A model generated the notes under the pieces. That model ran no database searches and was not told where the DNA came from. It saw only the letters and a list, made by a program, of their open reading frames with translations. From NCBI RefSeq assembly GCF_033115175.1, contig NC_084836.1, positions 83,976,253 through 84,040,252 on the forward strand: a stretch of DNA of 64,000 bases, read 5' to 3'. The DNA is from Lepus europaeus. Its lineage: Eukaryota; Chordata; Mammalia; Lagomorpha; Leporidae. The position numbers and the translations under genes were made by a program. This document shows, piece by piece, positions 1 through 11,076 of this stretch (the stretch's first letter is position 1; every line of letters begins with the position of its first letter).

Positions 1-1187
1 TCCCTCTTGTGATCCTGGGAGTGGATCCACCCGGCAGAACCTCAGCTATGCGCAGAACTCTAACAGCAAAGAATTTTAAAAATTACAGTGTCAGACTTTC
101 TAACTTCTCAAACTTAGGAGAAAGGTGAAGTGAGGATTGGGCAAGCTGATCCGTTGTTCTAGCAGGTGTGGGGAAAGTCTGGCCTAGGGGCTGTAGGAGT
201 CCCGCAAAATCGTTTGATCTGTCCTTGCCCTGGCAAGCGCAGGCAGGACTCGAAATTCAGTAAATCTATAACAGGCTGATTTTTAAGCTGATCATTTTGC
301 ATGGCTCACGAGTAATGTTATAAATATCTGAAAGACCCTTGGCAGAAGAAAGTTTCCCCACCCCTGATAAAGCCAGCAGATTTATCACAGAAGTCAGTAC
401 TAACAGCTGATGGATTATTTATGTCCTTTTCTCCAAGGGCTGGAGAATTCTCCTGGATAATGCATAGTGAGATTCCCCTTTTACACTTTTATCCATTGAT
501 TTTTGAGCAAAGCATGCCAACTGCATGCCGTAAACCCAGGTAGAACTGCAGATATGCGAGGTGGGTGTGGATGTCAAACTCCATGAGAGCCCGCCTTGCC
601 CCTGCTGAGCAGCCAAAGCCTTTCTCTGGGCATCCTTGGGATGGCACGAGACAGACACAGCAATCACACCTAACATCTCTGTGACAACCCCTCCTGCTAG
701 CCTATTTAACTCTATCTCTTGTAAGCCTGTAATTTTCAAAACTTTCTATTGTTTCCAAAATGTGAATTAAAATATGGAGAGCCCTGAGTTATATTTTGAT
801 GTCCTATGTCGAAGATAAAGCTGTTGATTCAGTATGTCTAATCTAGAATGTTTCTAAAATGCATATCTTTTTAAAAATTCTATTTCTTTTTTTTATTTAC
901 CTCGAGATTCAGATACAATTGGTCAGTCCACTGGGCCCAGTAACAGAAACACAGTTTTGAGACATCAGGTTCTGATCCTGCCAATTCAGACCCGCCAGGA
1001 AGACAATTTATGAAGACAGCAGTTTGCTGTCACTTTCTGATCAGTTAGCTCTACTCCAGCATAGCAACACAGCAGGTGGGGTGATTGGGACTTCTATCAC
1101 TTGATAGCCACAGGAGCCTTTTCCACCCAAATCCAACTGAAATCCATCTACTGTATCCCTGGTTTATCTTAAAAGTATTGCTTCTTG
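1..1187. other. intergenic sequence, no gene recognised
   Basis: I recognise no exon, RNA gene or repeat family here. Open frames are short and lack domain character. A short T-run lies near 887-895. The last bases (1172-1187) form the 5' target-site copy of the L1 that follows. Confidence 0.6.
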
Positions 1188-1425
1188 AGGGCTTCCAAGA
1201 TGGAGGAGTAGGGAGGAAGGGTATTGCTCGATTCTAGGAGAAGATAGTTTTAAAAAAGCAGAGAGAGTGCAGTCTCAGGGAAGTGCTAGGGAGAAAACAG
1301 TAGAGGAAACTCTATGCAAATTAGAGGGACACAGTGGACTTACGTGGAGGGTGTGGACAGCCACAACTCAAGACCCCAGAAGCTGAGAGCCTATACACCA
1401 GCGTTGGAGAGTGAGGCAACACCAG

Positions 1426-4400
1426 AACTTTTCATCCTATGGTTGCAGAATATACATTCTTCTCTCCAGTGCATGGGACTTTCTCTAGGATTGATCACAT
1501 ACTAGGCAACAAAGAAAGTCTCAGCAAATTAAAAATAAAAATGGAAATCATACCATGCATCTTCTAGGACTACAATGGAATGAAGCTGGAAATCAGCAAC
1601 TCAGGAATCTCTAGAACCTATGCAAACACATGGAGACTGAACAACATGCTCCTGAATTAAGAAGAAATTAAAGAGAAATCAAAAAATTTCTGGAAACAAA
1701 TGAAGATGGTAATATAACATATCAAAACTTATGGGACACAGAAAAAGCAGTGTTAAGAGGAAAGTTTGTAGCAATAGGTGCCTACATCAAGAAATTGGAA
1801 AGGCACCAAATAAATGAGCTAGAAAAACAACAGCAAACCAAACCTAAAACTAGTAGGAGAAAAGAAATAATTAAAATTAGAGAAGAAATAGATAAAATTG
1901 AAGCCAAAAACAAATACAAAAGATCAGCAAAACAAAGAGCTGGTTTCTTGAAAAAATAAGCAAAATTGATAGACCATTGGCCCAACTAACCAAAAAAAAA
2001 GGAGAGAGAAGACTCAAATCAATAAAATTAGAGATGAAAAAGGTAATGTAACAATAGACACCACTGATATAAAAAGAATCATCAGAATTTACTACAAAGA
2101 GCTGTATGCCAACAAACTGGGAAACCTAGAAGAAATGGCTAGATTCCTGGACACATAGAACCTACCTAAATTGAGCCATGAATACATAGAAAACCTAAAC
2201 AGACCAATAACCAAGGTGGAAATTGAATCAGTAATAAAGACCCTCCCAACAAAGAAAACTCCAGGACCGGATGGCTTCACTGCTGAATTCTACCAGACAT
2301 TTAAAGAAGAACTAACTCCAATTCTTTTCAAGTTATTCAAAACATTTTAAAGAGAGGGAATCTTCCCAAATTCTTTCTATGAAGCCAGCATCACCTGAAT
2401 TTCTAAAGCTGAAAAAGATACAACAGAGAAAGAGAAGTACAGACCAATTTCCCTGATAAACATAGATGCAAAAATCCTCAACAAAATTCTAGCCAATCGA
2501 TTCCAACAACACTTCAGAAAGATCATCCACCCAGATCAAGTGGAATTATCGCTGGTATGTAGGGATAGTTCAACTTCCGCAAATCAATCAATGTGATACA
2601 CCACATTAACAAACTGCAGAAGAAAAACCATATAATTATCTCAACAGATGCAGAGAAAGCATTTGATAAAATACAACACCCTTTCATGATGAAAACTTTA
2701 AGCAAATCAGGTATAGAAGGAACATTCCTCAACACAATCAAGGCAATTTATGACAAACCCATGGCCAGCATCCTATTGAGTGGGGAAAAGTTGGAAGCAT
2801 TCCCACTGAGATCTGCAACCAGACAACGATGCCCACTGTCACCATTGCTATTCAGTATAGTCCTGGATGTTTTAGCCATAGCCATTAGGCAAGAAAAGGA
2901 AATCAACAGAAAACAAATTGGGAAGGAGGAAGTCAAACTACCCCTATTTGCAGATGACATGATTCTATATATAGGGGATCCAAAAGACTCCACCAAGAGA
3001 CTGTTGGAACTCATAGAAGAGTTTGGTAAATTAGAAGGATATAAAACCAGTACACTAAAAACAACATCCTTTGTATATACAGACAATGCCAAGGCTGAGA
3101 CTGAACTTCTAAGATCAATCCTATTCACAATAGCTACAAAAAAAAATCAAATAGCTTGGAATACATTAACCAAGGAAGTCAAAGATCTCTACAATGAGAA
3201 TTAGAAAACATTAAAGAAAGAAATAGAAGAAGATACAAAAAAATGGAAAAATCTTTTATGTTCATGGATTGGAGGAATCAATATCATCAAAATGTCCATA
3301 CTTTCTAAAGCAATTTACAGATTCAATGCAATACCAATCAAAATACCAAGGACATTCAGATATAGAAAAATGATGCTGAAATTCATATAGAAACACAGGA
3401 GATCCTGAATAGCTAAAGCAATCTTATACAACAAAAAAAAAAAAAACCCAAGGCATTTCAATACCAGATTTCAAGACATACTACAGGGCAGTTATAATCA
3501 AAACAGCCCAGTATTGGTACAAAACAAATGGATAGACAAATGGAACAGAATAGATACACTAGAAATCAATACAAGCATCTACAGCCAACTTATATTTGAT
3601 CAAGGAGCTAAAAACCAATCCCTGGAGTAAGGACAGTCTCTTTAACAAATGGTGCTGAGAAAATTGTATTTCCACATGCAGAAGTATGAAGCAAGACCCC
3701 TACCTTATACCTGACACAAAAATCCACTCAACATGGATTAAAGATCTAGATCTGTGACACATCACATAAAATTATTAGAGAACATTGGAGAAACCCTGCA
3801 AGACATTGGCACAGGCAAAGAGTTCTTGTAAAAGACCCCAGAGGCACAAGCAGTCAAAGCCAAGATTCACAAATGGGATTACATCAAATTGAGAAGTTTT
3901 TGTACTGTAAAAGAAACACTCAGGAAAGTAAAGAGGCAACTGACAGAATTGGAGAAATTATTTGCAAACTATGCAACTGATGAAGGATTAATAACCTGAA
4001 TCTACAAAGAGATCAAGAAACTCCACAACAAAACAAACAACCCAGTTAAGAAATGGGCAAAGGACTTAAGCAGACAATTTTCAAAAGAGGAAATTCAAAT
4101 GGCCACCAGATGCATGAAAAAATGTTCAGGATCACTAGCCATCAGGGAAATACAAATCAAAACCACAATGAGGTTTTACCTCATCCCAATTAGAATGGCT
4201 TTCATATAGAAATCAACAAACAACAAATGCTGGTGAGGATGTGGGGAAAAAGGTACCTTAATCCACTGTTGGTGGAAATGTAAACTGGTAAAGCTACTGT
4301 GGAAGACAGTATGGAGATATCTCAGAAATCTGAATATAGACCTGCCATATGACACAGTCATCTCACTACTGAAAATTTAGTCAAGGGAAATGAAATTAGT

Positions 4401-4668
4401 AAATAAAAGCAATATCTGCACCCCCATGTTTATTGCAGCTCAATTCACAATAGTTAAGACATGGAATCAACCTAAATTCCCATCAACCGAAGACTGGATA
4501 AAGAAATTATGGGATATGTATACTACAGAATACTACACAGTGATAAAAAAAAATAGAATCTGGTCATTTGCGACAAAATGGATGAATCTGGAAAACATCA
4601 TACTTAGTGAAATAAGCCAGTCCCAAGGGGACAAATGCCCTATGTTCTCCCTGACCTATGATAAATAA
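1426..4668 (+). pseudogene. L1 ORF2 remnant (endonuclease C-part, RT, C-terminus)
   Basis: This aligns by eye throughout with ORF2 of the young L1 at 12933-16757, beginning in the endonuclease segment before the IDHILG motif. The reverse transcriptase core survives in one open piece at 2593-3204, which includes the catalytic FADDMILY at about 2947-2970. In-frame stops (for example near 2158 and 3203) and small indels break the frame repeatedly. The C-terminal cysteine-rich segment is still recognisable near 4228-4290. No intact product is possible. The missing N-terminal part is not post-insertion decay but belongs to the junction at 1425/1426. Confidence 0.88.
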
Positions 4669-5812
4669 TAGAGCACCTAAAAGAAAATCTGTGAAGTTGA
4701 CACTTCAAAAGGGATAACTTGAGCTGCCCTTATCTTTACTGTCATGGAACAGGTTTTATTTTATTTTTTTCTTCATAATATTTGTTGAAGTCTTTACTTA
4801 ACATAGAGTTAATCATATGTGTATGAAATCAATTGAGGATTGATCTCATTAAAAAGCAAAAGTGGAAATAAGAGAGGGAGGAGGAAGTTTGTAACTATAT
4901 AGTTCTATAGTTCTGCATACATTCCTACACTCTTATTCTAAGAGTACAGTTTAAAAACTTGCCGTGGGACCCCAAATCCCATTAATCTGGGTGGTAAAAA
5001 TATCGTAAGTGTTAAAGTGATCATATTAAGTGTTAAAGTGAACATATAGATAGGATTAAGTGTTAAACTGATCATATAAATAGGATCAAGTGTCTGGTAA
5101 TAATAATAGAATTAAAAAGTAGAGAATGTTCCAACATGGGAAGCAGACTCATATAATGACAATTGCTGTAAGTAGCACTCTGACCTCAAAATCAGTCCTT
5201 AACACATTCTGGTCTGGCTGAAAAGCCCATGAGAGAATTTCAGGCATGGAAAGCCAAGATACTGTGCAAAAAATGTTCTACATGAAGGATATCTGTGAGA
5301 CCCCAGTGCAAAGAAGTGGCCATCAAAGAAGGATTTACTTTTCTCTAAAGGGAGAAGAGAACTTCCACTTTGCTTATTGCCTTGTCCAAATACTGATGGA
5401 ATTTGTGGCTTCAAAAGGCTTCCATAGCCTAATTAATGTCAAGAGCCTTGGGTGGTCGCTGATGTCATACACAAGAGTGTTAACTGTTAAATCAACAACA
5501 GGAGTCACTGTGCACTAACTTCTCTTGCAGGGCTTCTGTCATTAATGAGTTGTACTATGAGAGTTAACTGTAAAACTTGTTCTCAAACAATTTTGTATGT
5601 GTGTTTGTGTGTATATGTGCAAATTGTTGAAATCTTTACTTAGTATAGAGTTGGTTTTCTGTGTACAAAGTTAATTGAAAATGAACCATAATGGAGAATG
5701 GGACTGGGAAGGGGAGAGGGAGGAAAAGGAGGGGTGGGGATGGTGGTTATGGTGGGAAGAATAACTATATTCCTAAAGTTGTGCTTATGATATTTGTATT
5801 CATTAAATAAAA
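4669..5812 (+). other. 3' UTR of the old L1
   Basis: This corresponds to the 3' UTR of the young L1 (16758 onward), sharing blocks such as the stretch near 5205-5260. It differs in carrying an imperfect short tandem repeat at about 5008-5100 (units around AAGTGTTAAA.TGATCATAT). It ends in a polypurine G-rich tract (about 5695-5755) and an AATAAA signal at 5806-5811, with no poly-A directly behind it. Confidence 0.8.
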
Positions 5813-5842
5813 GGTATCTTTGGCAGAGGGGACTGTATGTAA

Positions 5843-5975
5843 GGGGCTGGTACTGTGGCATAGCAGGTAAAGCTGCCACCTGAAGTATTGGCATCCCATG
5901 TGGGTGCCGGTTTGAGTCACCCACTTTGGGGAGTGAACATTGCAGCCATCTGGGGAGTGAACCAGCAGGTGGAAG

Positions 5976-6007
<32 letters not shown>

Positions 6008-6056
6008 GCCTCTCTTTAACTCTGCCTTTCAAATAAATAAATAAATCTTTAAAAAT
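5843..6056 (+). mobile_element. C-type SINE, 3'-transduced with the L1
   Basis: This is a plus-strand lagomorph SINE with body, a (CT)n run at about 5980-6004 and an AAATAAATAAATAAAT tail. It lies between the L1 3' end and the downstream L1 target-site copy and has no obvious duplication of its own. The simplest reading is that L1 transcription ran through its own signal and ended in the SINE tail. Confidence 0.85.
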
Positions 6057-6211
6057 AAGTATTGCTTCTTTTTCTTCATTTTGTTTCCATCAATTCCTAT
6101 TAGCTGGATTTTCTTTGCCTACAGAATGTGAAGCAAGGGTCTAACTTTTCCACCCTGTGCTATTTCATCCTTGAATGATGCTTTTTGTCTTATTATGAGC
6201 ATTTAAAAAAA

Positions 6212-6553
6212 AATTTTTTTTTTGACAGGCAGAGTGGGCAGTGAGAGAGAGAGAGACAGAGAGAAAGGTCTTCCTTTGCCGTTGGTTCACCCTCCAATGG
6301 CCGCCGCGGTAGGCGCGCTGCGGCCAGCGCACCGCGCTGATCCGATGGCAGGAGCCAGGTGCTTCTCCTGGTCTCCCATGGCGTGCAGGGCCCAAGCACT
6401 TGAGCCATCCTCCTCTGCACTCCCTGGCCACAGCAGAGAGCTGGCCTGGAAGAGGGGCAGCCGGGACAGAACCGGCACCCCGACTGGGACTAGAACCTGG
6501 TGTGCCAGCGCCGCAAGGCGGAGGATTAGCCTAGTGAGCCGCGGCGCCGGCCG
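6212..6553 (-). mobile_element. full-length young C-type SINE
   Basis: The minus-strand copy starts as a T-run (tail) at about 6212 and ends in the intact GC-rich head (GCGCCGGCC) at 6545-6553. Similar A/T-rich GCATTT sequences flank it and are probably the target-site duplication. Head integrity suggests a recent copy. Several open frames here are SINE shadows. Confidence 0.92.
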
Positions 6554-6811
6554 CATTTTAAAAATTTAACAATTCTTTCATAACCTGTTATTTGTTTTAT
6601 TGTTCTTTTTGTGAGGTTTTTAAACCAGTATAGCACTATGTTAATCTTTGTAGTCATTCAATTTATTTTTATGTTAAGAGGAACACATTATTCTCACTTC
6701 ACTTTCTCTTTAAAAATGTTCTAGATATTTTCACCAATTATATTGTTTTCTTCCAGATGAATTTGAGGTATAAATTTATATTGTTTTGCCCTCCTCTTTA
6801 TTTATTCTATT

Positions 6812-6938
6812 AAATTGGCTCCCAGCTTCAGTCCTGGCCCTGCACTAGCCATTGCGGGCGTTTGGGGAGTGAACTTTGGAGAAGATGGGAGTGCTGTTTC
6901 CATCACAGATTAATAAATGAAATTTTCAAAAAAAAAAA
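6812..6938 (+). mobile_element. old, truncated C-type SINE fragment
   Basis: Short diverged piece with SINE middle and 3' phrases (GGCTCCCAGCTTCAG, TTTGGGGAGTGAAC) and an A-rich end near 6928-6938. Confidence 0.7.
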
Positions 6939-7164
6939 TCTTTAATCTTGTATCCTCTTAGTCCAACATCTTTAAGTGAAGCAATTCTACCACTGTTCTG
7001 ACTTGTTGCTGTTTGCAAAACTCCCTGCCCGAACTGAGAACTCCCTTCCATCTGTGAGGGCAAGCTCAGGCCAAAGAACGAGGCAGAACACTCTAATCTG
7101 AAAAGTGGCCAAAGAGTTACTCAGGGGTGAATGTACTTACAAGACAATGTTGGGTGTTAGAAAG

Positions 7165-7490
7165 AAAAGGTAGATCATTACACTAAGTGAAATAAGCCAG
7201 ACCCAGAAAAACAAATAGCACATGTTTTCCCTTATTTGCAGAGGTTAATTGATAGAGTACAAAAATTGGGTGGGTGTCATATCATTTGTTATGTAGTTAT
7301 AAATTTCTCTCCATTGAGTCATACCATGTAAATGACAATATGCTCTTCTTTTCCTATATGCTCTTCTTTTCCTATGTTAGAAAGAATGAGAAGTGTAGAA
7401 ATAAAGAGAGAGAGATGAGGTAGATCCCCATGCTTGCAATGCACAACTGTATAACTTTTATACCATAAAAGAAATTGGAAAGAAAAAATT
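7165..7490 (+). mobile_element. old L1 fragment, ORF2 3' end and 3' UTR
   Basis: Bases from about 7175 match the end of L1 ORF2 (the segment around AGTGAAATAAGCCAGACCC, compare 16690-16745), followed by degenerate 3' UTR. It contains a short tandem copy of TATGCTCTTCTTTTCCTA at about 7337-7375. The exact end is unclear. Confidence 0.75.
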
Positions 7491-7499
7491 TATTAGAAA

Positions 7500-7609
7500 A
7501 ATAACTGATGGTGTGTCAAGCCAGCTGATAGCTTCTTTATCTGTTTGCTCTCTTAATAACTGATGGTGTGTCAAGCCAGCTGATAGCTTCTTTATCTGTT
7601 TGCTCTCTT
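7500..7609 (+). repeat. exact tandem duplication, 2 x 55 bp
   Basis: Copy one is 7500-7554 and copy two 7555-7609, identical at every base I compared. Unit begins AATAACTGATGGTGTG and ends TGCTCTCTT. Confidence 0.95.
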
Positions 7610-8201
7610 CTTAGAGGGACTTTTTGTGTCCTCACAGTCAGTCCTAAGCAAAGGGAGAATGTTTGGTGACAGCCTGCTTCCTCCTCCTGTCGCTGGAAGC
7701 CACCACTCATTTTGCAGTCACATACCCAGAACACATTTCCACAACAATCATCTGATGTCAATTACCAATTTCTGGCTATGACATGAAAACTGTGGATTAT
7801 CCCTATCTGTGCATCCCATCCTCCCCCTTTGCAAATTTTTAGACTTCCCTAACTATTTTTGGGCCTGCGTTAGTGTATACTACAACCACCACCATCACCA
7901 TCACCACCCTGCTGCACTGGAGGAGTTTAAGATGATTGGTAAGTATGCCATGCCCTTGCCTTCTGTTCTCAACTCACAGTTCCACCCACAACAGCATCTA
8001 AATGCTTTGCTAAATATTGTAGTTCCTCCCACCCACAATAGCATCTCCTCATCAAACCAGAAGGAAACAGGACCATCCACTTTCGATGACTCTCCTAACT
8101 CACTGCAGTCTGGTGGATGCACCTGCACCTCTAAACCTGCATACTGACCAGGACCCTCATTGTGTTTCACCAGCCTAGGAGGTGAAAGCATCTCGAGATG
8201 A
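7610..8201. other. intergenic sequence with short CAC/CAT repeat
   Basis: No gene recognised. A (CAC/CAT) trinucleotide tract lies at about 7884-7910. It ends at the target site (GGAGATGAC, 8202-8210) of the next L1 piece. Confidence 0.6.
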
Positions 8202-8210
8202 GGAGATGAC

Positions 8211-9064
8211 TTTTTTTTTTAATTAAACTTTTATTTAATGAATATAAATTTCCAAAGTACAGCTTATGGGTTACAATGGCTTCCCCCTCCCAAAACTTCC
8301 CTCCCACCCACAACCCTCCCCTTTCCCGCTCCCTCTCCCCTTCCAATCACATCATGATTCATTTTCTATTCTCTTTATATACAGAAGATCAGTTTAGTAT
8401 ATATTAGGTAATGATTTCAACAGTTTGCCCCCATATAGCAACACAAAGTGAAAAAAAATACTGTTGGAGTACTAGTTATAGCATTAAATAAGAGTGTACA
8501 ACACATTAAAGACAGAGATCCTACATAATTTTTTTTAAATTAATTAATTTTCTATGCCATTTGCAATTTAACACCAGGGTTTTTTTTTTTTTTCATTTCC
8601 AATTATCTTTATATACAGAAGATCGATTCAGTATATAATTAGTAAAGATCTCATCAGTTTGTACCCATGCAGAAACACAAAGTGTAAAAATACTGTTTCA
8701 GTACTAGTTATAGCATCACTGCACATTAGACAACACATTAAGGACAGATCCCACATGGAATGTAAGTACACAGTGACTTCTGTTGCTGACCTAACAATTT
8801 GACACTCCTGTTCATGGCATCAGTAATCTCCCTAGGCTCTAGTCATGAGTTGCCAGGGCTATGGAAGCCTTTAGAGTTCGCTGACTTTAATCTTATTCCG
8901 ATAGGGTCATAGTCAAAGTGGAAGTTCTCTCCTCCCTTCAGAGAAAGGTACCTGCTTCTTTGATGGCCCTGTTCTTTCCACTGGGATCTCACTCACAGAG
9001 ATCTTTCATTTAGGTCTTCTTTTTTTCTTTTCCATGGTATCTTGGCTTTCCATGCCTACAATAC
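8211..9064 (-). mobile_element. 5'-truncated L1 3' end, minus orientation
   Basis: Reverse complement of the 3' UTR of the young L1 (about 17360-18206), beginning with a T-run (its poly-A tail). It is flanked by the direct repeat GGAGATGAC at 8202-8210 and 9065-9073, each followed by T-rich sequence, so this is a separate insertion and not a piece of a larger rearrangement. It contains the G-rich tract (as C-rich, 8282-8345) and an internal T-run at about 8580-8594 matching the internal A-run of the young 3' UTR. Confidence 0.92.
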
Positions 9065-9099
9065 GGAGATGACTTTTTGTGTTGATAAAACAGTTCTCC

Positions 9100-9434
9100 C
9101 GGCCGCTGCTGTGGCTCACGAGACTAATCCTCTGCCTGCGGTGCCAGCACCCCGGGTTCTAGTCCCGGTTGGGGAGCCAGATTCTGTCCCGATTGCTCCT
9201 CTTCCAGCCCAACTCTCAGCTGTGGCCCAGGAAGGCAGTGGAGGATGGCCCAAGTGCTTGGGTCCCTGCACCCGCATGGGAGACCAGGAGGAAGCACCTG
9301 GCTCCTGGCTTCGGAACCGTGCAGCACCAGCCGTAGCGGCCATTTTGGGGGTGAACCAATGGAAGGAAGACCTTTCTCTCTGTCTCTTTCTCTCACTGTC
9401 TAACTCTGCCTGTCAAAAAAAAAAAAAAAAAAAA
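9100..9434 (+). mobile_element. full-length young C-type SINE
   Basis: Complete head, body, CT-rich stretch (9373-9395) and long A tail. The direct repeat AAAACAGTTCTCCC is seen at 9086-9099 and again at about 9431-9444, fixing both ends. Confidence 0.95.
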
Positions 9435-9444
9435 CAGTTCTCCC

Positions 9445-10320
9445 ATTAGGAAAAGTTCCTGTCTGTGGCCTGCTGAAAATGTTGGGCTCTTAAGGAAAAA
9501 AAGTCAGAAACGGCCATAAGAGCAAACGGAAAAGAAGACATTTCAGAATTCCACATTTTCTCTTTTTTAAAGAAATTTTCACAAATCAAATGCCAGCCTT
9601 ACTCTGCCTATGCAATGTTCCCAATGAACTGACTCACTTTTTCTACTGCTCCTAGGCCAAGTGTCACATCCTTTTCAACACTGTGGTTATCCAGGTTCTT
9701 CCAGGCTCATCAGAGTTTTTACATAAAATGAAATCCTGTGTTAGCCTTGGCCAGGACCAATGGCATGCTGGGAATACAAACTGTGCTCAACTTTTCTTAA
9801 CTCTTTACTCCATAACATCTAGTTAATCAGCCATGGCAGGAGGATTTCACTATGAAAATTGACTAATGCTACAAATCAGGGTTATTGGTTTTTTTTCTTT
9901 CTGAGTGAGAGAGAGAGAGAGAGAATTGTAGAACTTTTGACCAAAAATAGACACCTACTATGTCCCAGGCATTGTTCTAAATGCTAAAGTCGCATGCATT
10001 TAGTCTGTAAGAAAAGTATATGCATGACTGCCTAGAATATAAGAAAAAAGACCAAAATACCTGTCCTGATGGACTTGCATCCATTGGAGGCCATGGCAAG
10101 TGGACAGGAAGCACTGTAAAACAGCACACACATTGTGCTGCACACGGAAGTTAGAATCTATTGCCTAAATGGGGCAGAATAGAAAGATTTAGGATTAAGA
10201 CAAACTATCAGGGGTGGTCGAATGAAGTGGCCTGGGAAGCCACAGAGAGAAGGTGGAAACTGAACACAGACTTGAAGATGGTGGAGGAGCCAGCCAGGAT
10301 GAAATCTTGGACTTAGGGTT
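9445..10320. other. intergenic sequence with (GA)n and an L2-like fragment
   Basis: A (GA)n run is at 9907-9923. Bases about 9945-10010 resemble the reverse complement of the L2 LINE 3' end (phrases CACCTACTATGTCCCAGGC and ATTGTTCTAAATGCT). No gene is recognised. Confidence 0.55.
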
Positions 10321-10321
10321 C

Positions 10322-10662
10322 ATGTTTTAATGGGAGCACCACAACGGTGTGTTGAAGAGATGTAGAAAACTCATTCGACAAAATATAACAACCTTTTGCT
10401 ATAAAAATTCTCAGCAAACTAGAATAGAAAAGGCTCTCTTCAACCTCATAAGGGATATCAGTGAAAAACCCACAGCTAACATTATCTCTAGTGATGGAAG
10501 CACTGAATGCTTTTCCCTTAAGATCAGGAAGATTAGAAACTTCACTCTCACCACTTCTACTCGAGATTGTACTGGAAGCTCTAGCCAGTGAGATTAGATA
10601 AGGACAGAAATAAACGGTGCATCCACATTGAAAAGAAGTAACACTATATCTCCTATATTTAA
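10322..10662 (+). mobile_element. ancient L1 ORF2 fragment (reverse-transcriptase region), part 1
   Basis: The translation of the plus strand around 10349-10591 resembles diverged L1 reverse transcriptase (segments like NLIRDISEKPTANI and then TECFSLK). It is much more diverged than either other L1 here. The element is interrupted by a SINE and by the young L1 and resumes at 10991 and 18265. Confidence 0.75.
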
Positions 10663-10663
10663 G

Positions 10664-10990
10664 ATGGGTGGGCCACTGTGGAGTAGCAGGTAAAGCTGTC
10701 ACATGCAGTGCCGGCATCCCATATGGGTGCCGGTTCAAGTCCCAGCCATTCCACTTCCAATCCAGCTCTCTGCCTGGGAAAGCAGTAGAAGATGGCCCAA
10801 GTCCTTGGGCCCCTGCACCCTCATGGGAGACCCAGAAGAAGCTCCTGGCTCCTGGCTTCGGATTGGCACAGCTCCGGCCATTGCAGCCAATTGGGAAGTG
10901 AACCAGCGGATGGAAGACCTCTCTCTTTGCCTCTCCTCTCTCTGTGTAACTCTGACTTTCATATAAATAATAAAATAAATCTTTTAAAAA
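10664..10990 (+). mobile_element. C-type SINE nested in ancient L1
   Basis: Plus-strand copy with a diverged head (GGGTGGGCCACTGTGGAG), body, short CT stretch and an AATAAAATAAATC tail. It splits the ancient L1. Its target-site copies are not clear by eye. Confidence 0.88.
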
Positions 10991-11076
10991 AATGCCATGA
11001 TCTGATATATAAAAAAATCCATGAAAATTATCAAAGCTAATAAATGAGTTTGTAAAAGGTAAAGAATTCAAGATTG
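10991..11076 (+). mobile_element. ancient L1 fragment, part 2, with young-L1 target site
   Basis: Continues the ancient L1 after the SINE. Its last 16 bases, AAAGAATTCAAGATTG (11061-11076), are the 5' target-site copy of the young L1. Confidence 0.75.

Larger units (their letters stand above)
1188..5842 (+). mobile_element. old LINE-1, internally deleted, with 3' transduced tail
   Basis: The element opens with an L1 5' end containing a CAAGATGG motif at 1196-1203, like the start of the young L1 at 11077. It keeps about 240 nt of 5' UTR. At 1425/1426 it jumps into the endonuclease part of ORF2 (matching 13478 in the young copy), so the rest of the 5' UTR, all of ORF1 and the ORF2 N-terminus are missing. 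ORF2-like sequence runs to about 4665, followed by a 3' UTR with a G-rich purine tract at 5695-5755 and AATAAA at 5806-5811. Bases 5813-5842 and the following SINE are not L1. A direct repeat, AAGTATTGCTTCTT, is at 1174-1187 and 6057-6070; the 5' site TT/AAAA fits L1 endonuclease cleavage. The copy is dead. Confidence 0.9.

Noticed and set aside
5843-6056. tRNA gene-like sequences in the SINE heads
   Set aside because: These are tRNA-derived SINE heads; no cloverleaf of a functional tRNA could be drawn for any of them.
9042-9449. 135-codon frame and similar frames across the window (6222-6569, 57922-58255, 54478-54843)
   Set aside because: All fall within young C-type SINEs, whose GC-rich bodies are open by chance in several frames.
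10313-11071. 252-codon minus-strand open frame
   Set aside because: It crosses an ancient L1 and a SINE in antisense; chance opening, not a gene.
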